The translations under genes were made by a program, and so were the position numbers. Positions 36,726 through 48,330 of a stretch of 64,000 bases of DNA are shown here, piece by piece. Numbering within the stretch: position 1 is the stretch's first letter; every line of letters starts with the position of its first letter. The DNA comes from Cacajao melanocephalus (Eukaryota > Chordata > Mammalia > Primates > Pitheciidae). The stretch covers positions 62,001-126,000 of the forward strand of contig CAUYLG010070404.1 in assembly GCA_963573385.1 (NCBI GenBank), in the 5' to 3' direction. The notes beneath the pieces were generated by a model, which was not told the origin of the DNA, searched no databases, and saw only the letters and a program-made list of their open reading frames with translations.

Positions 36726-39700
36726 ACAGAGTTCCTTCTGAGAGCTTAGATGGCAGTGTGAGCTGCTACAACATCAACTTCAGAATTCATAGGTCCTAAC
36801 TTCTCTCCTGACACATAAAAAACCAGGCTCTGCTGCCTCAACAAAACCAGGTGTATTCTACCAAAGGTCCCATAAGCAGAAAATTGTACTCTGTTTCAAT
36901 AAATGGTACATTTTTTAAAGCTGCCTTTAGATTACTCCCTTAGCACCTTGAAACTATGTATTATATTCTGAAGCTGGTGACATAGATAAATAATGAATCT
37001 TATTTCTTACCAGAAAAGATTATTTGAATTTTCTGAGACCTATTTGACCTCAAGTGCATATTAACATATTTATCATTAGCTTCCTTTATCATGTCTGGCC
37101 TCTAGAAATGGGTAAGCATCTCATCTTCCTAGAAAAAAAATCAATTTCGCAAGAGGAACAAAAATAACCTTAAAGACTTAGAATACAGGTTATGGCTTGG
37201 AAAATGTGAGCATGCTGTCTAAAGAATGAGTCCATTGCCAAGGGTCATAGGAACATTTTGAAATTGCTTGTGTGTTACAATCATTTAGAATCCTTTTCAA
37301 AGGTTTCTGAAAACATTTACAAGAGTTAATGATTCAATCTTAAGCTTTCTTCTATTACGTGGGATTTATAAAATATGTCCTATGACATATTTACATGTTG
37401 GAGATTTATTGCAAAATTTTATGTGAGAGTCTGCAAAGTTACTTTGAGGACTTTTAATAAACATCTGGGAGACGTTAGCATAGACCTTATAATGTGAAAG
37501 GTAGAGCCTCACTCATCTAGAATAAAAATGTCAGGCTAGCCATAGAAATGCGTAAGACAAACCACTATTTCATTATTTCTGAAGATTTATGCCCTGAATA
37601 GATGTGGTAAATTCTACATCTCTTAGCCAAAATGACCCATTATTATACTCCTATTATATCTATAATATAAACAGAACCCTATCATTGTAGGGATCATATA
37701 CATATTTCCTAGACCACATTAGTATCTGCAACCTTGATCTCATTTGGGGGGTTGGCCACAAGATACCATCTCTCCTTTTATATGAAGTTTTCTACTACTG
37801 TGTCTTAGCAATGCTACAAAATCATCCCCGAGTGCCAAAGGAAGAAAATATGCTGTAATTGGCTTCATCTATAAAGTTATCACAAAAATCACATTATCTT
37901 ATTCAAAAAGATTTATAATAGACGTATAATTCCAGTCTCCCCAATACTGGACAACACATTGCTCAGAATAATGTTAAATCCCTGAGAATCATAAAGTCTA
38001 ATTTGCTATTCAAGTCTTAAAATCAAGATCACATTAGTTACTTAGTGATCCATTGACTATTAGCGTTCATTCACTGACATGGCCTCAGGACCCTTCAGAA
38101 TGAAAAACATATTATTCTCAGCAACTAACTCATTTGACACTCTTCATTTAAACTGTAGCATTGTTCTCATTCTCCTTTTATCTAAGTCTGTTACATATGT
38201 GGCGCTTCCATAGACTGGCCGTCACCCTTGGGGACCTTTCTGCAGTGAGGAGTTCTCTTTTCTTCCCCCACTGGATAATCAGCAGGGTGCAATGAGTCAA
38301 CACTAAAGGGAAAGCCTCGCCAAAGAACTACCAAGAGAGAAGTGAGCAACTTTGGCCTTCCTGCTCCTTTCCACTCCCGTCCCTAGCAGAAACATTAAGC
38401 AGGAAGAATCATAGCAGTGGCCTTTCCCAGGAGAATTCCGAAAAGGAGTATTCCGAAAAGGAAGCTAAACTTTGCTCTCCACTAATCCCAAATCCTAATC
38501 CCTTAACTGTGGTTGCTTGCCACAGTTAAGAGTACAGATAATTGTCTCAATATTATCTTAAAATTTTAGGCATAGTGTTAGAAATGTCTTGTTGTTATTG
38601 GGAGCAATTATGAAAGACTAAAACAAAACAAAATCAATGTCGCTTAAACTATATAGATGAATGTATTAAATATAGTTTCCCTTTAAAATAATATGACCCT
38701 CCCCCCCATCTATATTCATTTCTTACTTCTTAGATGCCAATCTGGAATATTTTAGAAGACATATGAAGAAGGCATTACCAGGGCAACCAAAAGGGAGGCT
38801 TTTCTTGACTGTACCAAATGTGTACAGGATCAGACAATAAAGTAGCCATAAAGAAGAGCAGTCAAAGGGATGCCTTTAGCAGTTGGATTTGAATTCTATC
38901 ATTTCAGCTTATTCGATACAAACAATAATTGGTGATAGTAAATTAATCTAGTCAGTGTCCCCAGTTGAATTCATTACACCATTATCAGGAACAAAGAAGT
39001 ACAGACATTTCTGCTGATGTAGCTACAACCCTGGGGCTACTTACGGACTATTGTGCATCCCGCTACACTCTATAAGAAAAAAACACTTACTGCTGGGAAA
39101 TTTTGTACTGCATTTTTAACCTGCTATTTGCACAGTTGACATTTCAATATCATGATTGTTTACTCTCCTGGGAGATACTGGCACCTTTTGCAAATTTTAG
39201 TGGCTGTTGAATAATTGCTGTTAGGATGTTTCCTGCTTCTCATTTACTGCTTTAGTCTCACCACCTCATTACAAGTCTGTGATTTCTTTTCTGAAATCTG
39301 TGAGTGAGTTTCATCTGCAAGTGAGGGGGAAAAACGGAGATCAATCTGCTTAGACTTGAGAGACTATAAAACTTGGTCACTTGCAACACATTCACTCTCA
39401 TTATTTCTCTCAGTCTCCCTTGTGCGCACTGTTCCACATTTTTAGGTAGGTGCTGGCGTGCAGAAAGAAATCTCTGTCCATGGAACAAATTGAGGCTTCC
39501 CGGTCCATCTGGGAATTAAATAAGCGGTTGCTTGAAAAGAACCTGTGATGACCTTCTCTGGCAGCACGCTCTAGTGTTCTGCCACCTGGACAGTGAGGAG
39601 GTTTTTCCTAATGATCAGCGTTAAAAGGGAAGGCACTATTTCCCTGAAATAGTTTACTATGTAAGTGTCATAAATCAAATGCAGTAATGTCAGTCTTTCC

Positions 39701-40275
39701 AGTGCCCTGATTGCATGATCTGATTCTGATATTCTTAAATACCTCCAATCCCTCTCCAAACAATGGTTTTATCTCCAAGTGACTAGAATGGGTCACAAAA
39801 GAATCAATACTAATATTGTCCACATCTTGAGGTTACCATTGAAGCTGTCAGATATTCATGTTCCTCCTGAAGATAGACCATGGCCACCCATGGGAGTCAT
39901 TTAAGGCATCTGACCCATATTCATTTGTTCTGACTTCACATTATGTTGAGCAACAGCAGAGATTGATTACATTGCAGGAAGTGGAAAGGTCAGAAGAATG
40001 AATTAGCTACCAAATTGTCAATGAGGCACCTCTATCTGTATTTCTTTGAAATGGAGGTTCAAGTAGTATTAGGTAGGGCAGAATGAGGCTAAAAGGAATA
40101 AAATATAAATTAGTTAAATGATTCCCATCTCAGTTCCAACATCTAAGAAAATCTTCCCTGATTCCCCAGACTAGGTCACTTATATTTCTTACTTTAAGTC
40201 CATGGAACTTATTATCATAATTATGAATTTACTTGAAATGATTCTTGCTTCTTGTTTTTTAAAGTCTCACCAGAC
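36726..40275. other. Single-copy intron
   Basis: About 3.5 kb without a recognised repeat or gene. It includes a 15-base tandem duplication (38431-38460) and a perfect 11-bp hairpin (38502-38530). Confidence 0.4.
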
Positions 40276-40502
40276 AGTAAAATGTAGTGATTGAAAATGC
40301 GGTCTGTAAAGCCTGATTTTGAATTCCATCTTCAAATTCTTACCAGTGGTGTGGTTTTAGTTTCTTCCTCTGTCCAATGGGGCTATTAGTAGTTGCTACA
40401 TCATAGAGTTGTTGTGAGGATTAAATGAGTAAATAATTGTAAAGCACTTAAAACAGCGCCTGGCACACCATAAACATGCATCCAATAAGTGTTAGCTATT
40501 TT
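40276..40502 (+). repeat. MIR SINE, sense
   Basis: 'gttgttgtgaggattaaatg', 'aaacagcgcctggcacacca' and 'ccaataagtgttagctattt' give the MIR 3' half clearly. Confidence 0.9.
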
Positions 40503-40529
40503 TTTCACTCTTTGAATGTGAAACGAGAG

Positions 40530-41170
40530 AGTTCTCTATCTCTCATGCAGGACATGTAACAGGGGTGTGGCTTGTCTGTTTAGTGGCCGCTGTTGCTCAA
40601 ACTTCTGAGATGAGGCGGAGCACACAGGCCAACAGGTGCCGGAGCCCAGGTGGGCGTGTATCGCAGTGTGCTCCTTTAGCCTTGCCATCTGGGGACGGCT
40701 GTTAGCCTGCCGGATTCTTGTCCGGCATCCTGGACAAATCAGGTCACATAAACTGTTTAAAAGGTGATGAATGCAGAGACTTGATGGAGCAGTGGATGTG
40801 GCTTTCAGCGGGATGAGGAGCTGGAGTGGGAAGGTGGAGGCGTGGGAGACCATCTTTGCCTGGAGTCTGCCGTTCCTGTGGGCGTCCGGCGTGGTTCAGA
40901 CACCTCTTCCCTCCCTCTCCGTGGTGCTGCCCTACTGCTCTCTGCTGTTCCCTGCTGCTCTGTTCCTCTGCTCTTCTCAACGTTCAGCCGCTTGTGTGTG
41001 TGCCCGCTAAGATCTTAGGTTTATATGGGCACAGGATGGAAGGGGGGCACGTGGTAGACCAGAGTGGTCCTGGAAATGCAACTTTTGGACACAAAAACAG
41101 GAGTGCCTGTTCTCACTGAGGTCTGTGGGCACAGGCCCAAGGGTGGAACCCTTGCCAGGGACCTTACCCA
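40530..41170. mobile_element. GC-rich segment, possibly an old LTR (unassigned)
   Basis: The base composition differs from both sides: it is GC-rich, with CT-rich blocks and 'gctaagatcttaggtttata' before 'tgggcacaggatgg'. It resembles an ERV LTR, but I cannot name the family. The open frames on both strands (up to 105 codons) are not convincing. Confidence 0.35.
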
Positions 41171-41204
41171 TCTCTACCCAGCATTTCTGCCCCCCTCTCA
41201 TATC

Positions 41205-41775
41205 AACTGTATTGTTTTATTAATATCTGCCTCCCTCTTGAGACTCCAGGAAGGCAGAGAACGTGTCTGTTTTGTTCATTCCTGCTGCATTCCCAATACA
41301 GAGGCTCCTCAACATACGAAGAGGTTACAACCCAATACACACACCATAAGTTGAAAGTATCTTAAATTAAAGATGCATTCAATACACCTAACCTACAAAA
41401 CAGCATAGCCTAGCCTAGCTCATGTTAAACATGCTCAGAACACCTCTATCAGCCTGTAATTAGGAAAAGTCCTCTGGCAATATTGCAGAATATTAATTGT
41501 TTACCCTCCTGATCATGTGGCTGATTGGGTGCTGCAGCTCAATTGCTGCTGCCCATCATGGTGAAAGAGTGGAGAGTATTGTGCCTCATATCACTATTGT
41601 GGGAAAAGATGAAAATTCAAAATTCAAAGTATGGTTTCTACTGAATCTGTATTGCTTTTGCAACATGGTAAAATAAAAAAATCATTAAGTCAAATCATCC
41701 TAAGTTGAGTATTGTCTGTATAGGTCACAGTGCCTAGCACATAGTGGGGATTCAACGCATATTTTCAGAACAAAT
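41205..41775 (+). repeat. L2 LINE 3' end, sense, split by a Tigger element
   Basis: The left piece, 41205-41298, has 'gaggaaggcagagaacgtgt'-like order ('actccaggaaggcagagaac'). The right piece, 41719-41775, has 'cagtgcctagcacatagtgg'. Joining them gives the normal L2 3' end. Confidence 0.8.
41299..41718 (+). mobile_element. Tigger-type DNA transposon with both terminal inverted repeats
   Basis: The 5' end 'cagaggctcctcaacatacg' and the 3' end 'catcctaagttgagtattgt' are diverged inverted repeats. A TA dinucleotide lies at each side (41297-41298 and 41719-41720), as expected for Tc1/mariner-class insertion. It is inserted in an L2. It is non-coding. Confidence 0.85.
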
Positions 41776-42544
41776 CAAAAAATCCAAAATATGTTGCCTA
41801 GAAACATGAATTACTCTGGAAGTGAATATGACCTCAAACACCAAAGGATCGAGTTGGGCTTCTGTAAAACATGACATGAAGAGAAGAAATAGACTAGCCC
41901 TATTCTACCAGGAAATCCTAAGTGAGACTATTTTAGAAAACATGATTGGATCCACAGGATATCCAATTTTGCAGTAAAGAACTGTCCCATAATGAGTTTT
42001 CTTTTTAATAACAGCTAAAACATCTCATCTTTTTAAGATATTAACTAAAGCAGCAAGCTGTTTGGGTATGATGGTAATGGTTTCTAATGCTTAGCAAATA
42101 CAGTTGTTTGCCCTTATTATGCTCATTTTAAAGGAAGCCCTTTCGCTTATGTTTAAACAAAAATGAAATACAAAAACAAAGCCTCAAACCAACTAAATGT
42201 TAGATAAAGATATTAGAGACCAAGGTAGAGGTAAGACCAAGACGGAGATGTTGATAGAGAAAGAGACAGTAGTGAAGGCAGAGCGGGTATCAAATTGGGG
42301 TGGATGGAGACAGAGGCAGCAAAAAAAGACAAATTTGTACAGGTCAGCCAAAATTGATTAATAATAAACCCCAAAATAATCATAATAAATCATAAGCCTC
42401 CAAATAATTCCACCAGGACAATTTCTGAGAAATGTGTTATCAACCAAAATGTGAGCTCTTCAGTGGAAAGATAAATTTTAATGCATGATACAGAGACATC
42501 CTGAATAGTAAGTCAGCCACCAAATGCCACTGAATGCTTTTCTA
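41776..42544. other. Single-copy intron
   Basis: No gene or repeat is recognised in this stretch. Confidence 0.4.
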
Positions 42545-42607
42545 AGCCCTGAGATTATATATATATATATATAGACCTGGTAAATTTCTTTTAGCCCTGA
42601 GATTATA
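42545..42607. repeat. (TA)n between 15-base direct repeats
   Basis: agccctgagattata occurs at 42545-42559 and 42593-42607, around a (TA)n run at 42556-42573. Confidence 0.9.
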
Positions 42608-44412
42608 AGATTATAGTGAGGAACAATGTCTGGGCCCTCTAGGGACTTACAGTTTAGTAGTGAGGAATTGTTCAACAAACTCATAAAGAACTAAGTAAGA
42701 TAATTTCAGCTATTGACCATGCTCTGAGGAAGATAAAATAATTTCACAAAAAGAAAATATGCATTTGATGGTGGGTAGTGCTGTGAGGAGATTGCTAATG
42801 ACAGGGTGGACAGCTCTGAAATTTGAGCTGAGACCTGAATGTGAAGAAAGAATCAGCCACATAGAGATCTAGAGGAAGAGGATTCCAATAGATGGAGCAG
42901 CGACTACAAGGCTCTGAGACAGGAATTAGCTTGAACCTCAAGGCTTTGGGACCACGTGGGTGGAATAAGTGAGGTGAGAACAGTAGGCAAGGCCAGATCA
43001 TTTAGGGCAGAGAGTAAAGAGTTTGCATTTTGCTTTAGTTGCAACGGGGAAGCTATTGAAGTGTTTTAAGCAAAGGAAAAACGAGAATTTAGATTTTTTT
43101 CTAAAAATCATTCTGCCTGCTGCCTGTGTGTCAAACTGATTACTGTAGAGGCAGTAGTGGAAGCAGAGATACCAGTGAGTCTGACACATTAGTCTGTCAC
43201 CACAGACCAGATGATAGACATGGAGGCTTACTCTAAAAGCAGTGAGATGATGAAAGTGATTGAGTCCAGGACGTATTTTGGAGTGAATGGGACTAACTGA
43301 TGGATTAAGGAGTGACATGAAGAAAAAGAGGGATTAAAAGCTGATTTCTTAGTTTTTGGCCTGAGCAGTTGGTGTGACTGATGGTGTAGTCATGGTGACT
43401 TGAGAAGGGTGTTGAGAGAAATGAATTTGGCAGGGGTATCTAGAGTGGGGATAGAGAAAAGAAAGTAATACATCCCTCTGGACTTGTTAAGCTTCAGATG
43501 CCTAACAGCAATCCTAAAGGAGGTATCAAGAATGGAGTCCAATATATAAGGTCTCTATGTTGGAGAATAAGGGGTATAGATGATATCTAAATGTAGAGTG
43601 TAGATAAGAAGAGAGGCAAGGACAGAAGCCTGTGTCATATCAAACTTAGAGAAATGGCAGACTGGGAAGAATCAACTGGTGAGATCAGAAAACAAGGCCT
43701 ATGAGACTGAGAAGCCTAGACGATAAGGTGTTACAAGAGAGTGAACAACTGTGCCGAAAGGCACGTAGAGGTGCGTCACGTGTACACTGAAAATCAACCT
43801 TTTTGGCAAGATTTGATCATTGATGGCTGTGGTAAAAGTTGTTTAGATGGATGGTGAGTTTCAAGGCCTGATTGGATAAGAAAATGTAAAGTGAATAAAT
43901 ACAAAAAAAAATTTTTTTTTTGAGACAGAGTCTCACTCTGTCGCCCAGGCTGGAGTGCAGCGGGGCCATCTCAGCTCACTGCAACCTCTGTCTCCCAGAT
44001 TCAAGCAATTCTCGTGCCTCAGCCACATGAGTAGTTGACATTACAAGTGTGAACCACCACGCTTGGCTAATTTTTGTATTTTTAGTAAAGACAGGGTTTC
44101 ACCATATTGACCAGGCTGATGTTGAACTCCTGGCCTCTAGTGAACACCTTGGCCTCACAAGTTGCTGGGATTACAGGCATTAGCTACCACGTCCAGACAA
44201 GAAATGAATATTTTAAGTATAGATAAATCTCAGGCTTGTACTGAAAAAAAGTCTATATGAAATAGAAGCTGAAGCAGATGATACTAAGAATATGTGTAAG
44301 CTGATGGGAGGTCTCAGTATAGAGAGAAACTGCTGATACAGATTCCAGAACAAGGTCATTGCGGAGGTAAGAGAGAGGAATGAAAAAACTCCTGATCATC
44401 TATATAACTGAA
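42608..44412 (-). mobile_element. Long L2 LINE, antisense, with nested Alu
   Basis: The reversed L2 order can be followed: 'gccctctagggacttacagt', 'gctgagacctgaatgtgaag', 'gggaagctattgaagtgttt', then reversed ORF2 'tagataagaagagaggcaag' and 'gtgaacaactgtgccgaaag'. It is split by the Alu at 43911-44198. There is no intact frame. Confidence 0.75.
43911..44198 (-). mobile_element. Alu SINE, antisense, full length
   Basis: T tail, then 'gagacagagtctcactctgt' to 'accacgtccaga'. It is nested in the L2. Confidence 0.96.
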
Positions 44413-44988
44413 AGTTTGCAAAAATATTCTCCCATTCTGTATGTTGTCTGTTTACTCTGTTGACAGTTTCTTTTGCTGTGCAGAAGCTCTTTAGCTTAAT
44501 TAGATCCCATTTGTCAATTTTTGCTTTTGTTGCAATTGCTTTCGGCATCTTCATCATAAAATCTTTGCCCATGCCTATGTCCTAAATGGTATTACCTAGG
44601 TTTTTTTTTTCCTAGGGTTTTTGTAGTTTGGGATTTTACATTGAGGTCTTTAACCCATGGTGAGTTGATTTTTGTATATGGTGAAATGAAGGGGCCCAGT
44701 TTCAATTTTCTGCATATGGCTAGGCATGTTCGCACTTCTAAGTGGGAGATAAATGATGAGATTACATGGATACATAGAGGGGAACAACACACACTGCAGC
44801 CTACTGGAGGGTGGGAGGAGGAAGAGGATCAGGAAAAATGGTAAATGGGTGTTAGACTTAATACGTAGGTGATGAAATAATCTGTACAACAAATCCCCAT
44901 GAAACACGTTTACCTGTATAACAGACCTGCACATCCTGCACATGTACTCCTGAATTTAAAATAAAAATTAAAAAAGAAAAGAAAGAAA
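44413..44988. mobile_element. L1 insertion with 5' inversion
   Basis: 44413-44723 is reversed ORF2/3' sequence ('tgctgtgcagaagctcttta', 'cccatgcctatgtcctaaat'). 44724-44988 is the sense 3' end ('aagtgggagataaatgatga', 'agacctgcacatcctgcaca') with an A tail. Opposite halves of one L1 meeting at 44723/44724 is the mark of twin priming. Confidence 0.85.
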
Positions 44989-45929
44989 GCTGTCAGGTAT
45001 TGCAGAAACTAATTCTGGGCCCACCTCATTTAGATTCATAGTAATCTGAACTTTATTTTCTTGTTAAAAAAATAAGCATTTCCACATTTCCAACATACAC
45101 CCTTAGTAGCAAACCAGACTAATCTGGGGCAAGAAGAGGAGAGACGTTTCACTGTAGTTGTCCATGATTTCCTCTCCCATCCTCCACGCCAGGTGTAATT
45201 GTGTCTCTAACTTCAAGTAAACAGAAACCTAATTGCTTTCTTTTTTATGCAAAATACTAAGGTACTTTCTGGGATGCATAATGATAATAGATGTGTTATT
45301 TTAGCTTTTAAAATATTGATAAAACTTCTGACACCTTTCTTTGTCTCCTTTCTCTTAATATTTTCTTCTTTATATACGTCATTTCCATTTTTACTTCATT
45401 AGGATATCATTCTATGTGGATCACTGAAATTTCAAAATCATGTCTTCAGTTCTATAATGGTACCTCACTTTAAATAGCAGATAAATAACTGAAAGATTGA
45501 CACAATATTGATGTTCCTATACTGAGTGATTTTAAATATGCATCAGTGTTGAGCATTTAACCATATTATGAGTAATTTGTAAAGCACAATAAATATTTTC
45601 CACACAATCATCTTTAGTATAAAGTAAATGAAGGACACACATTGAGTTTGCACGCATCATGATCCAGCCAGTGCCTCAGACATGTATACACTTGAGCAAT
45701 TTTGTGAATTCTCTCAGCATTCAGGTTCCACTTTTCTGACTGACATCAGAGAAGATCTGTGCCATCTAATAGAATAAGATTTTATGGGAAAGCAAATCAT
45801 AATTACTCTTGCCTCTAGGTAGAAATCATATTAGTCAACTTGGAAGGAAAATGACTCATAAAAAATAGACACACTTTTCAGCCATAGGTCAGCCTTCTGC
45901 ATGTAAATCTAAACTACACATCACCACTT
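44989..45929. other. Single-copy intron
   Basis: No gene or repeat is recognised in this stretch. Confidence 0.4.
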
Positions 45930-46160
45930 ATTTATTCATTCAACCAACAAATCTCTTCTGTGAATTTGTTATCTTCTGGACACTGTTATTTGGAATTTCA
46001 CTATGTAAAATAGCATCTCTGGCTTCTGAACATTCCAGGGAAGGAAAGAGATGAGTAGATTAACAATGACTATGTCATGTAATAAATTATTGGGGGTTGT
46101 ACAGAGAGTGATGGGGCAGAAGATAAAGAGAGACAGGTAATGCACCTTAGGGATGAGGCA
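45930..46160 (-). repeat. L2 LINE fragment, antisense (weak)
   Basis: 'tattcattcaaccaacaaat' and 'gtacagagagtgatggggca' fit the reversed L2 3' UTR. Divergence is high. Confidence 0.45.
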
Positions 46161-47235
46161 AGAAAGAGATGTTTAACCACACAAGAAACCTGAACAGAGC
46201 TGAGACGTTGATCACCACCTGTGGAAGTCTGTCCTGCAGACCCTGACTTAGCTATGGAGGAATGAAATATGCTCTCACACCTGTACAGTACAAGAGTCAG
46301 AATAGGGGGTTGTCAGCTGCTTTCAGAGGGCAATTGCAGCTAACTGACCACTACTCCCTGTTCCTCCTCATATTTATTCAGTATAGATTTAATAACAGAG
46401 GTTCTAAGTCAACACACTTGTGGATAATCAACATGGTTAAAAGAGTGGTTTTATGAATGATAAAAGCTTTTGGTTCTGGGACCCAGAATAAACACCATTA
46501 ATGGGTAATTCTCCTTCAACCTCCCCTTGAGAGGGCCATCCAGCACAAAGTTTACATGAGTAAACAAATTAGAGTAGGGACAAAAGAATGTGGGGTAAAC
46601 AGACTTAACTGGAGAAGCTTTTATTATCCCTAATCATCATCCTATGACTTAAAGCTCTAACGTAAGAACTGGCTGCCTTCAGCCTGTTCCACAAGTCAAT
46701 AAAAAACCCTTCAGCCTTCTAAAAGTTTTGAGACTATAATCTATAACTACTCTAATATTTCCCTTAATATTTTGCCAGCCACCCAGCGTGAATCTCAACA
46801 CACAGCCTTGAAAGTTGGCTGGGAGTTAGCAATGCAAAAAAAGAGGCAAAGCAAGTTCCGGGCAGAGAAAATAACTTACCTGTGGATGTAGAGGCAAGAG
46901 AGCTTGGAGCCCTTCGGGAATTCCAAGTTTTTTTTGGAATGGCTTTGAAGGTCATCAGAAACTAAGATATATTTAAACAATTGAACAAACAGGACAAGAC
47001 AACACCACTGTTGTACTTCAAAGAAGATAAGCATGAGAGCAAGAGTACAAGGAGATGTAACAGTCTGCTCATATATAGTCTGGGAAAGGAGGCAAGAGAT
47101 CCTGAGTCTTCAGGATCATCCATGACCCAGACAAGAAAGATATGAAATAAATCATCAACATTATGAATTTAGCATTTTGAGATGCTAGACTATGATGTAA
47201 AGGCTGGTTAGCAATTCTCTGTTTATCTGGAAATA
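46161..47235. other. Single-copy intron
   Basis: No gene or repeat is recognised in this stretch. Confidence 0.4.
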
Positions 47236-47410
47236 CAGTCATGTGCTGCATAACATTCATGGACCACATATACACCAGTGATTCTATAAATTATAATGGA
47301 GCTGAAAAAATCCTTTCACCAAGTATTTATCATACTTCACTGTTTATTGTTATTTTAGAGTTTATTCTTTCTACTTATTTTTGTTTAAGTTAATTGTAAA
47401 ACAGCTTTAG

Positions 47411-47551
47411 GCAGGTCCTTCAGGAAGTATTCCAGAAGGCAGCATTGTTATCATGGGTAAGGAAAGCTCCATGCATATCATTGAAGACCTTCCACTGGGA
47501 GAAGAGGTAGAGGTGGAAGCCAGTGATATGGATAATCCTGAACCTGTGTAG
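47411..47551 (+). pseudogene. C-terminal remnant of a Tigger (pogo-family) transposase
   Basis: Forty-six codons stay open to a TAG at 47549-47551. The reading includes PEGSIVIMGKESS and then the acidic tail EDLPLGEEVEVEAS, ending PEPV, which fits the acidic C-terminus of Tigger transposases. The DNA-binding and DDE catalytic parts are absent, and a stop (TAG, 47408-47410) precedes the frame. A deleted copy is the simplest reading; no host use is indicated. Confidence 0.65.
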
Positions 47552-47741
47552 GCCTAGGCTAATGTCTGTTTGTATCTTTATTTTTATCAAAAAGGTTTAA
47601 AAAATGTTTAAAGTTCATAGAAAAAAAGCTTATAGAATAAGGATATAAAGGAAGAAAACATTTTTGTACAGCTCCATAATGTGTTTTATACTGTGTTGTT
47701 TCAAAAGTCAAAACTTTTTTTATAAAATTAGAGTTACAATA

Positions 47742-48028
<287 letters not shown>

Positions 48029-48330
48029 AAATTAGAGTAACAGTAAACTAAAGTTAATTTACCATTGAAGAAAAGATTTTAATAAATTTAGTGTATCCTA
48101 AATGTACAGTGTTCAGATATGTTTAGATACCGTTATGTTGTAATTGACTACAGTATTCAGCATAGTAACATGCTATACAAGTTTGTAGCCTAGGAGCAAT
48201 AGATTATACCATGTAGCCTAGGGGTGTAGTGGGTTATACCATCTAGGCTTGTGTAAGTACACTCTGTGATATTCATATGATGAAATTACCTAATGACAGT
48301 ATTATCATCATTAGGTGATGCATGACTGTA

